From NCBI GenBank assembly GCA_963719645.1, contig CAVRCT010000005.1, forward strand, positions 186,001 to 250,000: a DNA stretch of 64,000 nucleotides, given 5' to 3'. This stretch comes from CAVRCT01 sp963719645 (GTDB lineage: Bacteria > Pseudomonadota > Gammaproteobacteria > DSM-16500). Positions 44,501 through 52,773 of this stretch are shown here, in pieces. The notes under the pieces are model-generated. The model ran no database searches. It had not been told where the DNA came from and was given only the letters and a program-made list of their open reading frames with translations. Position 1 is the stretch's first letter. The number at the start of each line of letters is the position of its first letter. A program made the translations under genes and the position numbers.

Positions 44501-44726
44501 ACAACGATAATAAAGAACTCTCTTTTTATATCATGATTTCAAGATACAAGGATCTCCCTATGTAGTAGAGAGATGCTTAAGGAAGATAACTAAACATCAG
44601 AAATTAGCGGGAGATCCTTCGGAGCGAAAAGCGCTCAGGATGACAGCCCTTTCTTAAGCGCTCACGCTAACAGTTCTTTTTTAAGCGCTCAGGAAGACAA
44701 CTTTTTTCACAACGGCAGCTCTTCTT

Positions 44727-46061
44727 TCATCTCAACCCATTCTTCACTTTAAACGCCCGCGCATGAAGATCAGGATTATGTACCCGCAAATAATCCACTT
44801 TTTTATCCGCTAAAAATAACGATAACACCACCGTCTCAATATCGCGCTCAGCGAATGTTTTATCGGTAAATTGATTGATAAATAATTTGCGCGAGTGACC
44901 GACTAACAAGCGTAAACCAAACGAATGAAATTGTTCGATTTCATTCAGCAGTTTTAAATTTTGTTCGGCGGTTTTACCAAAACCAATACCGATATCCATA
45001 ATTAAGCGATCAGAGGCGATGCCCGCTTCATCAATCTCAGCAATGCGCTGTTCAGCCCATTGTTTAATTCCGGCAATCACATTTTGATGACGCGGCATGA
45101 CATTTTTTTTATCTACAGGAATACCAAGATGATGCATAAAAACAATATCGCAAGTGTGCTCAGCAAGCAGTTGACGCATCGCCGTATCTTGCAAACCACT
45201 CACATCATTAATCCAATCGACACCGAGCAGCAGTGCTCTTTCTGCTGTTTGAACATGACGCGTATCAATACTGATTTTAGGGGTGACTAACCAATTTGCA
45301 CGCGCTGCCATGACGACTTCTAATACCTCGGCCAATCGTTGCCATTCTGTCTCAGCAGAAATCGGTGCGGCTGTTGAGTTAGTGGCTTCAGCACCGAGAT
45401 CAATTATTTCAGCGCCGCAATCAATCAACTGCGCAATCTGGCCAAGCACTTGCTGAGGTTGAATAAACTGACCGCCATCTGAAAAAGAATCCGGCGTTAA
45501 ATTGATAATGCCCATTAATTCCGGCGTATCAATTCGCTGAGCAATTTGTCGAGTATGGAAAACAGCATGGCCATCAAAGCGTGATCCCCATGGCAGAACC
45601 ATTTCAGCGGCGGTTTTTCCTTGATAACTGTTCGGTAGAGGATAAATCCAATCCGGTGCAACATCTGCTAGAGGCCACAATGCAAAAGGCCGTTGATGCA
45701 AATGCTCATGTGGGATATGTAATTTTTCATCATATTGAATGAGGTCATCCCACGCTAATAAATCAATATCAATGATCCGCGGCCCCCAGTCAGCTAATTT
45801 AATTCGACCAATTTTTTTTTCGATCGCTTTCGTGTGTGCGAGTAATTCATAAGGAGATAAAGACGTTTCACAACGCAGTGCTAAATTGAAATACGGTTTG
45901 TCCCATTCGGCCAAGGCATTCTCAGGTAACAAGGCATCAGAAACATAAATGGGTGAAATTTGCTGTACTGACAGTTGGGGAATTTTTTTAATGTCAGCGA
46001 GTGCACGTCGTAAATAAGTGAGTCGATCACCTTGATTAGAGCCTAACCCCAAAATTACCAT
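44727..46061 (-). CDS. folKP: fused HPPK-dihydropteroate synthase
   Basis: 444 residues. Residues 1-165 are 6-hydroxymethyl-7,8-dihydropterin pyrophosphokinase (GLGSNQGDRLTYLRRAL, KPYFNLALRCETSL, GPRIIDIDLLAWDD, IPHEHLHQRPFALWPLADVAP). Residues from about 180 are dihydropteroate synthase (ELMGIINLTPDSFSDGG, IIDLGAEATNSTA, ISIDTRH, INDVSGL, DIGIGFGKTAEQNLKLL, LLVGHSRKLF). In most bacteria these are two proteins. GAEATNS replaces the usual GxESTRP, a change worth noting in the pterin loop. folB lies just upstream with a 7-base overlap. Confidence 0.93.
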   Translation of the reverse strand: MVILGLGSNQGDRLTYLRRALADIKKIPQLSVQQISPIYVSDALLPENALAEWDKPYFNLALRCETSLSPYELLAHTKAIEKKIGRIKLADWGPRIIDIDLLAWDDLIQYDEKLHIPHEHLHQRPFALWPLADVAPDWIYPLPNSYQGKTAAEMVLPWGSRFDGHAVFHTRQIAQRIDTPELMGIINLTPDSFSDGGQFIQPQQVLGQIAQLIDCGAEIIDLGAEATNSTAAPISAETEWQRLAEVLEVVMAARANWLVTPKISIDTRHVQTAERALLLGVDWINDVSGLQDTAMRQLLAEHTCDIVFMHHLGIPVDKKNVMPRHQNVIAGIKQWAEQRIAEIDEAGIASDRLIMDIGIGFGKTAEQNLKLLNEIEQFHSFGLRLLVGHSRKLFINQFTDKTFAERDIETVVLSLFLADKKVDYLRVHNPDLHARAFKVKNGLR

Positions 46062-46429
46062 GCTTGCTCCAAATCACTATAACAAAAAGTGACGCCGCCA
46101 ATTAAATCAGGAATCGGCGGTTTTTTCGTTAAACAAATGGCAATCGGCGTATGCGTTGTAAATTGAGACTGGATCGCATGATGCAGTTCATGACCTAAAT
46201 GTTCAAGCAAACGAAATTTTCGGTCGAGCACAAACGCTTTGATGTGTTGAATCAATTGATCATAGCAAAACGTATCATCGAGTTGATCGTTTTCACAGGC
46301 AAGCGGTGGTTTCATAAAATAAATCGTCACATCTAAGCTGACGGTCTGTTGTCTAACACGTTCGTCGTGCGGCCAACCTAAATTGACCTTGAGCGCTAAA
46401 CTATTTAATTTGATACAGGCAGTTGTCAT
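46055..46429 (-). CDS. folB: dihydroneopterin aldolase
   Basis: 124 residues. Tunnelling fold: IKLNSLALKVNLGWPHDERVRQQ (usual GxxxxERxxxQ), DDTFCYDQLIQHIKAF, KFRLLEHLGHELHHAI with the catalytic Glu-His region, and a C-terminal KPPIPDLIGGVTF. It makes 6-hydroxymethyl-dihydropterin for the downstream FolKP. Starts and stops overlap neighbours (4 bases with the reductase gene, 7 with folKP), indicating one operon. Confidence 0.92.
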   Translation of the reverse strand: MTTACIKLNSLALKVNLGWPHDERVRQQTVSLDVTIYFMKPPLACENDQLDDTFCYDQLIQHIKAFVLDRKFRLLEHLGHELHHAIQSQFTTHTPIAICLTKKPPIPDLIGGVTFCYSDLEQAW

Positions 46430-47364
46430 AGTGTTATTTTATCAAGCCTATTCATGATGTCGGGCGTTAAGGCGGATTTTAATTCGATTGCCTCTAAGTT
46501 TTCCAGTAATTGTTCTTTGCGCGATGCGCCGGTGATGACGGTGCTGACATGCGGGTTCTTCAAACACCAAGCAATCGCGAGCTGCGAGGTCGTGCAATTT
46601 AATTCATCTGCAATGGTTGAAATTTCTTTGACTTTATTCACTTGTTCTTGAAAATTCGGTGGAATTAACCACGCTTCTTTGGCTAATCGGCTCTCTGGCG
46701 GAATGCCATGATCGTATTTGCCGGATAAAACGCCTGAGGCGAGTGGACTCCAAATGGTGGTGCCCAAGCCATATTTTTTGAATAAGGGCAGATAATCTTT
46801 TTCTAAATGATCACGGAAAAATAAATTATATTTGGGTTGTTCCATCGAAGGCTTGATGCAACCCAACTGATCGGCCAGTTGAAATGCCGTATCAATTTGC
46901 TCGGCTGACCATTCGGACGTTCCCCAGTAGAGGGCATAGCCTTGACGGACTAAATAATCCATGGCCAGCACCGTTTCTTCGATCGGTGTTTCAGGGTCAG
47001 GTCGATGGCAAAAAAGTAAATCAATGTAATCGAGTTGCATGCGGCGTAAGGAATTTTTTGTCCCTTCGAGCAAATGTTTGCGCGATAAACCGGTGTCATT
47101 GGGTCCATTGCCGCCCCAGAAAATTTTTGTCGAGAGCACTAAATCTTCGCGCCGAAATTCCTGGAGAGCTTGTCCCATTAATGTTTCGGCTTCGCCATGC
47201 GAATAACCTTCCGCATTGTCGAAAAAATTCACCCCGTGATCGAATGCCGTGTGCATAAATTCTTTGACGGCATTGACGTCGAGCTGCTTGGCAAACGTAA
47301 TCCAAGAACCGAAAGAAATTTCACTGATTCGAATACCGGCTTTTCCGAGTTTGTTGTAGTGCAT
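46426..47364 (-). CDS. aldo/keto reductase (voltage-gated K+ channel beta subunit-like)
   Basis: 312 residues from the ATG at 47364, which has AGGA eight bases upstream; an ATG three codons earlier is adjacent to that sequence. AKR fold: catalytic Asp/Tyr in NFFDNAEGYSHGEAE near 45-58, Lys in LSTKIFWGG, His in FCHRPDPETP, and NADPH-binding SPLASGVLSGKY and ASRKEQLLENLEA. It resembles the YghZ/Kv-beta branch. The substrate is unknown. First gene of the folate-containing minus-strand operon. Confidence 0.88.
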   Translation of the reverse strand: MHYNKLGKAGIRISEISFGSWITFAKQLDVNAVKEFMHTAFDHGVNFFDNAEGYSHGEAETLMGQALQEFRREDLVLSTKIFWGGNGPNDTGLSRKHLLEGTKNSLRRMQLDYIDLLFCHRPDPETPIEETVLAMDYLVRQGYALYWGTSEWSAEQIDTAFQLADQLGCIKPSMEQPKYNLFFRDHLEKDYLPLFKKYGLGTTIWSPLASGVLSGKYDHGIPPESRLAKEAWLIPPNFQEQVNKVKEISTIADELNCTTSQLAIAWCLKNPHVSTVITGASRKEQLLENLEAIELKSALTPDIMNRLDKITL

Positions 47365-47490
47365 GGGGATCATCCTGAAAAAATTTGATTTGGTAGTATA
47401 GCATTTGGGGTGTTTGGGTGGTCAAGGTGAGGTACTTTTTTAGAGTTGTTATCCTGAATGTTCTATTTCGAGAATATCGAATAAGAGCTT

Positions 47491-47874
47491 GTTTTTATAC
47501 AAATCCCCCTTGTTCCCAATGGCACTAGCTTAAGAACTGTCGTCCCGGAATTTAGTAGCTCTTAACGAGCGCCTTTTGCTCGTTTAGAGCTACTTAATGT
47601 CCGGGATCCATCTTCAATTTATCGCCCTCTTGCTTTTAACTTATATGCTTTAAGCAAAATGGATCCCGGACATTAACTGGCGCTAAATTCGCAAAAAGCG
47701 CTCATTAAGCGCCAGTAAATTCCGGGACGACAGTTCTTAAGCTAGTGCCATTGCCCCTTGTTCCCCTTTTTCAAAGTGGGAGACCTGCTAAGCAGCTTTA
47801 CTGTTAAAACGCAGAGCTGCTTAGCAGGTCTCCCACTTTGAAAAAGGGGGAACAAGGGGGATTTATATAAAAAG
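47491..47874. repeat. palindromic element family C, copy C2, interrupted by B2
   Basis: Left arm TTTTTATACAAATCCCCCTT (47492-) and right arm AACAAGGGGGATTTATATAA (47851-), loop ACCTGCTAAGCAGC. The left arm is split by the B2 element. Together they fill the 615-base gap between the reductase gene and the orphan at 47980; the remainder of the gap shows nothing else. Confidence 0.9.
47517..47753. mobile_element. palindromic, MITE-like element family B, copy B2
   Basis: 237 bp with perfect terminal inverted repeats CAATGGCACTAGCTTAAGAA ... inverse. It sits inside C2 and is flanked by an 11-bp direct repeat CCCCTTGTTCC (47506-47516 and 47754-47764), of which the uninterrupted C1 copy has one. This is the signature of insertion with target duplication. 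It encodes no protein, so movement would need an enzyme supplied elsewhere. Confidence 0.88.
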
Positions 47875-47979
47875 CAACATTCATTATTTCAAGCCCCCTG
47901 GGAGTTCAGCTAATGGGTGGCGCCGTTATGTTATTATCTGATTCTTGCTTAGGTTGATGGCTATCGCGCTCAACTCAAC

Positions 47980-49914
47980 CTAAAATCCCGCGGCAATTTT
48001 ATTGAAAATGCATATTCTTCGACAATTTTGGGAACATCCGGATGCTGAAAAAAAGGTGACATGCTTACCCATTGATCTAAATTCGACAACTGATTTGACA
48101 GCTGAATCGAATTCGAGTTCTTTTTGGAAAATATCCTTTGTGATAGCAGCATACGACCTACCATGATCAGGTGATATGTTTCTAAGTTCAGAATAATATT
48201 GACGCATGTTTAAAGTTGTTTGAGGGACATGGTCTTGCCTCATCAAAGAACCCATCATGGAATCGATCACGAATAACCATTCTTGGTCTGTCATAATACC
48301 ATCCTGAAAAAGGCGACCAATAAATCGCAATTCCTCCTTGTTACAAGATGACAAACGCAGACCTCCTCGATCAAAATCTTCAATAAGACAGACTATATTA
48401 GGCAGCAATTCAGCACGCAAAAATTGGATGAATTGATTCCCATAAGATGATTGATCCACATATTTGGTAAAACTAAGCAACCAAAGTTCCACAAAAAGAT
48501 AATTATGGTAGTTGATGTCTTGGACTAGATTTTTTAGAAAATAAACACCCAATTCCAAAAAAATAATCGGGCTTGCATTGGAAAACATGGATTTAAGATC
48601 ACGCTCTATGCTTATCATCGTATGATTATTTTGTAGCAAACCCAACCTGTCGCGAGGAGGTCGATTAATTGTCTTGATTGCTTCTAACCTTGAGATAATT
48701 TTATGGAGAGCAGTCTTTATTTCATTTTCATCTAATCGACAATCTTTTACAGGTAATCTATTAAAAGCAACTGAAGTGGAAGAGCACTGTAACTCATCTA
48801 TAACAAAGTGAATAAAACGATTATCATAATGACGACTCATACCACTATCATATATCACACCGACAATTCTATACCTGCGAGGAGACTCGCATAATACAAT
48901 GGCATGATTATTTTTTGATTCTCGAATCTTATTTTCTCGATCTTCTATTTCGATATCTGAAAATAAAACGGAAGATATGCCAGAATCAAAAGATGTTAAG
49001 GCGCGAGCGGTAAGGCTATTGTTTTGCTGATCTGGCTTAAGCAAAGTCCGAGAGTACAGCGGCCCTCTCCATACGCTGCGCTTTTCTTCCTCAACTGTAC
49101 TACTAAGTCCTATATTGGCCTTGTTTAAATTTTCAAGCTTCATATCGAGAGAAAGAGCAAATAATTCATTCGCTTTCATTCTCCTAAATTTTGCCAAAGG
49201 AGCATCATTCTTACTTTCTTGAGTTGTCAAAGACACAGAAGTTTTCGCTTGAACCATCAATTCTCTTGTTACAGAGGTAGTCGTCAGTGTTGATGCTGGA
49301 CGTGATACAGGATCGGGCGATTGTTTTTGTGGCTGTACTTGTGCACTGCTAGGTGTCTTTTGGCGCGATATCCGGTGTCCTTTATAGAGTAAGACGAGAG
49401 AGATGATCGCTAAGGCAAAAAGCGCTGTACCCAATGTCAATGCGAGTGCAACAGTGGTAACTGCTGTCACAAGAGCACCAAAATAATAGGCTGAATACGT
49501 ATTTTTTATAATGCGTTGCTGTGCTAATTGTTGTTCAAGCTGTTGTCTTTGCTCTTGATAGGATGCAAACGCGTTCTCAAAGCCAGTACTATAACTGTCA
49601 TCAAGGATGACTCCAACGTCGTTCATTTCAAATATTTTTTGGCAATGAACGAGTAATTCAGCGAGTGTGTGATTTCCCACATCCGCAAACTCGAATAAAT
49701 AAAAAATTGGACTGACTGAAGAATGGATGCCGCCGGGTTGACTCTCTTTCACTTCTCGCGTTACATCGGTGCTTTGTTTGTTCTCTGTAACATCTACTCT
49801 ATCAATTACTTGATTAGAGGGTTGTTCCTTTTGTTCTTTTGATTCAAAAATCAAAATAAGATTCGCATCATTTTTTCGATAGATGATTTTGTGGAGTACC
49901 GTAATCATTCTCAC
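47980..49914 (-). CDS. large orphan protein with membrane hairpin
   Basis: 644 residues; the start is uncertain between GTG at 49914 and ATG at 49908. Residues 1-120 are soluble; a Gln-rich coiled coil (QEQRQQLEQQLAQQR) near 120-135 leads to a hydrophobic hairpin at about 145-180 (FGALVTAVTTVALALTLGTA and LFALAIISLVLLYKG); a Pro/Ser/Thr-rich linker follows, then about 430 residues of soluble, mainly helical sequence. No family recognised. The layout (coiled coil, TM hairpin, long cytoplasmic domain) parallels the orphan at 40023 and suggests a membrane-targeted effector; this is inference from architecture. Confidence 0.65.
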   Translation of the reverse strand: MRMITVLHKIIYRKNDANLILIFESKEQKEQPSNQVIDRVDVTENKQSTDVTREVKESQPGGIHSSVSPIFYLFEFADVGNHTLAELLVHCQKIFEMNDVGVILDDSYSTGFENAFASYQEQRQQLEQQLAQQRIIKNTYSAYYFGALVTAVTTVALALTLGTALFALAIISLVLLYKGHRISRQKTPSSAQVQPQKQSPDPVSRPASTLTTTSVTRELMVQAKTSVSLTTQESKNDAPLAKFRRMKANELFALSLDMKLENLNKANIGLSSTVEEEKRSVWRGPLYSRTLLKPDQQNNSLTARALTSFDSGISSVLFSDIEIEDRENKIRESKNNHAIVLCESPRRYRIVGVIYDSGMSRHYDNRFIHFVIDELQCSSTSVAFNRLPVKDCRLDENEIKTALHKIISRLEAIKTINRPPRDRLGLLQNNHTMISIERDLKSMFSNASPIIFLELGVYFLKNLVQDINYHNYLFVELWLLSFTKYVDQSSYGNQFIQFLRAELLPNIVCLIEDFDRGGLRLSSCNKEELRFIGRLFQDGIMTDQEWLFVIDSMMGSLMRQDHVPQTTLNMRQYYSELRNISPDHGRSYAAITKDIFQKELEFDSAVKSVVEFRSMGKHVTFFSASGCSQNCRRICIFNKIAAGF

Positions 49915-50051
49915 GTGGAGGGTTCTCTCTTTGAAAATTAACGTTTTAAATACTTGCTTTAGATTGAGTGTATCGGAAAATCCTTAATAAAATATTAAGC
50001 TTTTCCACTTTTTTTGCGCGCCCTAGCCCCTTTGGGGCATGGCCGAGTTGC

Positions 50052-50080
50052 TATAATCAGGACAAATACGGTACTATATC
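50052..50080 (+). promoter_or_regulatory. putative -10 element and Rrf2-type operator of the suf operon
   Basis: TATAAT at 50052-50057 overlaps an AT-flanked, loosely palindromic stretch ATAATCAGGACAAATACGG followed by TACTATAT, about 30-55 bases upstream of the regulator start. It recalls IscR/SufR-type sites. No clear -35 is visible, as expected for some regulated promoters. Confidence 0.4.
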
Positions 50081-50109
50081 ACTCCGAAAGAGCTAGGCAA
50101 GTTAGAGCA

Positions 50110-50571
50110 ATGTTACGAATCAGTAAATTAACCGATTATGCCATGGTGATTTTAAGTTATCTGGCGATAGATCCAAACCGCGTGGCCAGTGCGACCGTGA
50201 TTGCCAAGGAAGTGCATCTCAGTGCCCCAACTGTCAGTAAGTTACTGAAAATATTATCCGAATCCGGATTGGTGAAATCATTTCGCGGTACTGGCGGCGG
50301 TTATCAGTTAGCCAAACCGGCGCGCGAAATCACAGTTGCCGCGGTGGTCACAGCTGTTGAAGGGCTGGTCGCTATGACAGAGTGTTGCGATCCAACCCAT
50401 TCATGCGTGATCCATTCGCTTTGCGCTTTGAAAGATAACTGGCAAATCATTAACAATGTGATATTAAAAGCACTTGCCGAATTAACGTTACAAGATATGA
50501 TTCACCCGCTCACTGCACAGACAGTGGCATTACGCGGCATACCCATCAAGGTGATAGAACATGGCAAATAG
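50110..50571 (+). CDS. sufR: Rrf2-family SUF system regulator
   Basis: 153 residues from the ATG at 50110 (MLRISKLTDYAMVILSYLA). Winged-helix domain with VHLSAPTVSKLLKILSESGLV and the Rrf2 wing FRGTGGGYQLAKPA, followed by a three-Cys cluster (ECCDPTHSCVIHSLCAL) that would bind an Fe-S cluster. It probably senses Fe-S status and represses the operon it heads. It overlaps sufB by 11 bases. The symbol follows its role here; it is not the cyanobacterial SufR family. Confidence 0.9.
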   Translation: MLRISKLTDYAMVILSYLAIDPNRVASATVIAKEVHLSAPTVSKLLKILSESGLVKSFRGTGGGYQLAKPAREITVAAVVTAVEGLVAMTECCDPTHSCVIHSLCALKDNWQIINNVILKALAELTLQDMIHPLTAQTVALRGIPIKVIEHGK

Positions 50572-52003
50572 ATATATCAAAGAAGTGGTCAATAAAAATT
50601 ATCAATACGGTTTTGTCACCGCAATCGAATCGGATACGTTTGCGCCGGGTTTGTCAGAAGATGTTATTCGTAAAATTTCTGCGGTAAAAGAAGAACCTGA
50701 ATTTATGTTGGAATGGCGTTTGCGTGCCTATCGCCACTGGTTGACGATGACACCACCGCAATGGGCAAACGTCCATTTTCCTGACATTGATTATCAAAAA
50801 ATGATTTATTACTCGGCACCCAAAGCCAAAAAAGATGGGCCGAAAGATATTTCTGAAGTGGATCCACGCTTACTGGAGACGTATGAAAAATTAGGCATCC
50901 CATTACATGAACGCGCGCGGTTAGCCGGTGTCGCAGTGGATGCGGTGTTTGATAGCGTTTCGGTTGCAACTACTTTCAAATCTAAATTAGCCGAAGCGGG
51001 TGTGATCTTCTGTTCTTTCTCAGAAGCGGTAAAAAATCATCCGGAGCTCGTCGAAAAATATTTAGGTACGGTCGTACCTTATCGCGACAATTTTTTCGCA
51101 ACATTAAATTCAGCCGTGTTTAGCGATGGATCATTTGTGTTTGTGCCAAAAGGTGTGCGTTGTCCAATGGAGCTCTCAACGTATTTTCGAATTAATGCCG
51201 CCAATACCGGCCAATTTGAACGAACCTTGATTATTGCCGAAGAAGGAAGCCATGTCAGTTACTTAGAAGGCTGCACAGCGCCTATGCGCGATGAAAATCA
51301 ATTGCATGCAGCGGTTGTTGAATTGGTTGCGCTAGACCATGCTGAAATTAAATATTCGACAGTCCAAAATTGGTATCCCGGCGATGAAGAAGGTCGTGGC
51401 GGCATTTATAATTTTGTAACGAAACGCGGTGCGTGTCGCGGTGTACGTTCCAAAATTTCTTGGACGCAAATTGAAACGGGTTCAGCGATTACGTGGAAAT
51501 ATCCCAGCGTCATTTTGCAAGGCGATGACTCCATCGGCGAGTTTTATTCCGTGGCCTTAACCAATCATCGACAACAAGCAGATACCGGCACGAAGATGAT
51601 TCATATCGGCAAAAATACCAAGAGTACGATCATCTCGAAAGGCATTTCCGCAGGATTTGGCCAAAATACCTATCGCGGCTTAGTGCGTGTTTTACCAACC
51701 GCAACGAATGCGCGGAATTATACGCAATGCGATTCACTTTTGTTGAGTGATACGTGCGGGGCGCATACGTTTCCTTACATCGAGGCAAAAAATCCCACGG
51801 CTCAAATTGAGCATGAGGCATGCACCTCAAAAATTGGTGATGACCAATTATTTTATTGCCGCCAGCGCGGCTTAAAACAAGAAGATGCGGTCTCTATGAT
51901 CGTCAACGGGTTTTGCAAACGTGTCTTCAATGAATTGCCCATGGAGTTTGCGGTTGAAGCGCAAAAATTATTAGAAGTGAGTTTAGAGGGGAGTGTAGGC
52001 TAG
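50561..52003 (+). CDS. sufB: Fe-S cluster assembly scaffold SufB
   Basis: 480 residues, standard. PKGVRCPMELSTYFRINAANTGQFERTLIIAEEGS, NFVTKRGACRGVRSKISWTQIETGSAITWKYPS and CDSLLLSDTCGAHTFPYIE are canonical SufB blocks; the Cys near 400 is part of the last. SufB forms the SufBC2D complex on which clusters are built. Two bases separate it from sufC. Confidence 0.97.
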   Translation: MANRYIKEVVNKNYQYGFVTAIESDTFAPGLSEDVIRKISAVKEEPEFMLEWRLRAYRHWLTMTPPQWANVHFPDIDYQKMIYYSAPKAKKDGPKDISEVDPRLLETYEKLGIPLHERARLAGVAVDAVFDSVSVATTFKSKLAEAGVIFCSFSEAVKNHPELVEKYLGTVVPYRDNFFATLNSAVFSDGSFVFVPKGVRCPMELSTYFRINAANTGQFERTLIIAEEGSHVSYLEGCTAPMRDENQLHAAVVELVALDHAEIKYSTVQNWYPGDEEGRGGIYNFVTKRGACRGVRSKISWTQIETGSAITWKYPSVILQGDDSIGEFYSVALTNHRQQADTGTKMIHIGKNTKSTIISKGISAGFGQNTYRGLVRVLPTATNARNYTQCDSLLLSDTCGAHTFPYIEAKNPTAQIEHEACTSKIGDDQLFYCRQRGLKQEDAVSMIVNGFCKRVFNELPMEFAVEAQKLLEVSLEGSVG

Positions 52004-52005
52004 TC

Positions 52006-52773
52006 ATGTTAACCATCCGAAATTTACAAGCATCGATTCAAGATGAAAAACAACAAACCAAACAAATTTTACGCGGAATTAACTTAACCGTGCAGCCCGG
52101 CGAAGTGCATGCGATTATGGGGCCCAATGGCTCCGGTAAAAGTACGCTCGCAAATATTTTAGCGGGACGTGAAGGCTATCAAGTGACGGATGGGGACGTG
52201 CGTTTTGCGGAGCAAGATTTATTTTCGTTAGAACCGGAAGAGCGAGCGATCGCTGGATTATTTTTGGCGTTTCAATACCCGGTGGAAATTCCCGGCGTCA
52301 ACAATATGTATTTCCTCAAAGCAGCATTAAACAGTTTGCGCAAAGCACGGAATTTATCACCGCTCGATGCGATGGATTTTCTCGCCTTAGCCAAAGCTAA
52401 AATGAAAGAAGTGGGGATGGATGAAAAGTTTTTAAGCCGTGCAGTGAACGAAGGATTTTCTGGCGGTGAAAAAAAACGAAATGAAGTGTTGCAGATGTTA
52501 TTACTGGAACCCAAGCTCGCCATTTTAGATGAAACCGATTCTGGATTGGATGTGGATGCCTTGCAAGCCGTTGCCAAAGGCGTGAATAGTCTGCGTGATC
52601 CACAACGCAGTTTTATTGTGGTAACACACTATCAACGCTTATTAAATTATATTGTGCCAGATGTCGTACACATCATGGTGCATGGCAAAATCATTAAATC
52701 AGGTGGCAAAGCGTTAGCACTGGAAATTGAAGAGAAAGGCTATGGTTGGTTAGAGAAAGAGGCAAGCGCATGA
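52006..52773 (+). CDS. sufC: Fe-S assembly ATPase SufC
   Basis: 255 residues. ABC ATPase: Walker A GPNGSGKSTLAN near 39, Q-loop FQYPVEIPGV, signature FSGGEKKRNEVLQML near 151, Walker B LAILDETDSGLDVDAL near 175, and H-loop VTHYQRLL. It drives conformational change of SufB-SufD. Its stop overlaps the sufD ATG (ATGA). Confidence 0.97.
   Translation: MLTIRNLQASIQDEKQQTKQILRGINLTVQPGEVHAIMGPNGSGKSTLANILAGREGYQVTDGDVRFAEQDLFSLEPEERAIAGLFLAFQYPVEIPGVNNMYFLKAALNSLRKARNLSPLDAMDFLALAKAKMKEVGMDEKFLSRAVNEGFSGGEKKRNEVLQMLLLEPKLAILDETDSGLDVDALQAVAKGVNSLRDPQRSFIVVTHYQRLLNYIVPDVVHIMVHGKIIKSGGKALALEIEEKGYGWLEKEASA

Larger units (their letters stand above)
43376..44550 (-). mobile_element. IS110-family insertion sequence
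   Basis: About 1,175 bp. Comparing occupied and empty A repeats (8981-8995) gives the exact boundary. On the minus strand the target reads GGGAGATC-CT-TCGGAG; in the occupied copy a CT dinucleotide stands at both junctions, as for IS110 elements with a CT core. There are 15 noncoding bases at the transposase 3' end and 204 at its 5' end, the layout of IS110-group elements with a left-end bridge RNA. No long terminal inverted repeats, only TCTTGAAA at both subterminal positions. Confidence 0.95.
43321..44671. repeat. palindromic element family A, copy A2, split by the IS110 element
   Basis: Left part 43321-43375 (GTTAGCGTGAGCGCTT ... GCTCCGAAG) and right part 44551-44671 (GATCTCCCTATG ... AGCGCTCACGCTAAC) join to a complete inverted copy of the A repeat, with longer arms than A1. 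The IS lies between CCGAAG and GATCTCCC. The intact target on the right arm is at 44611-44621. Confidence 0.92.
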
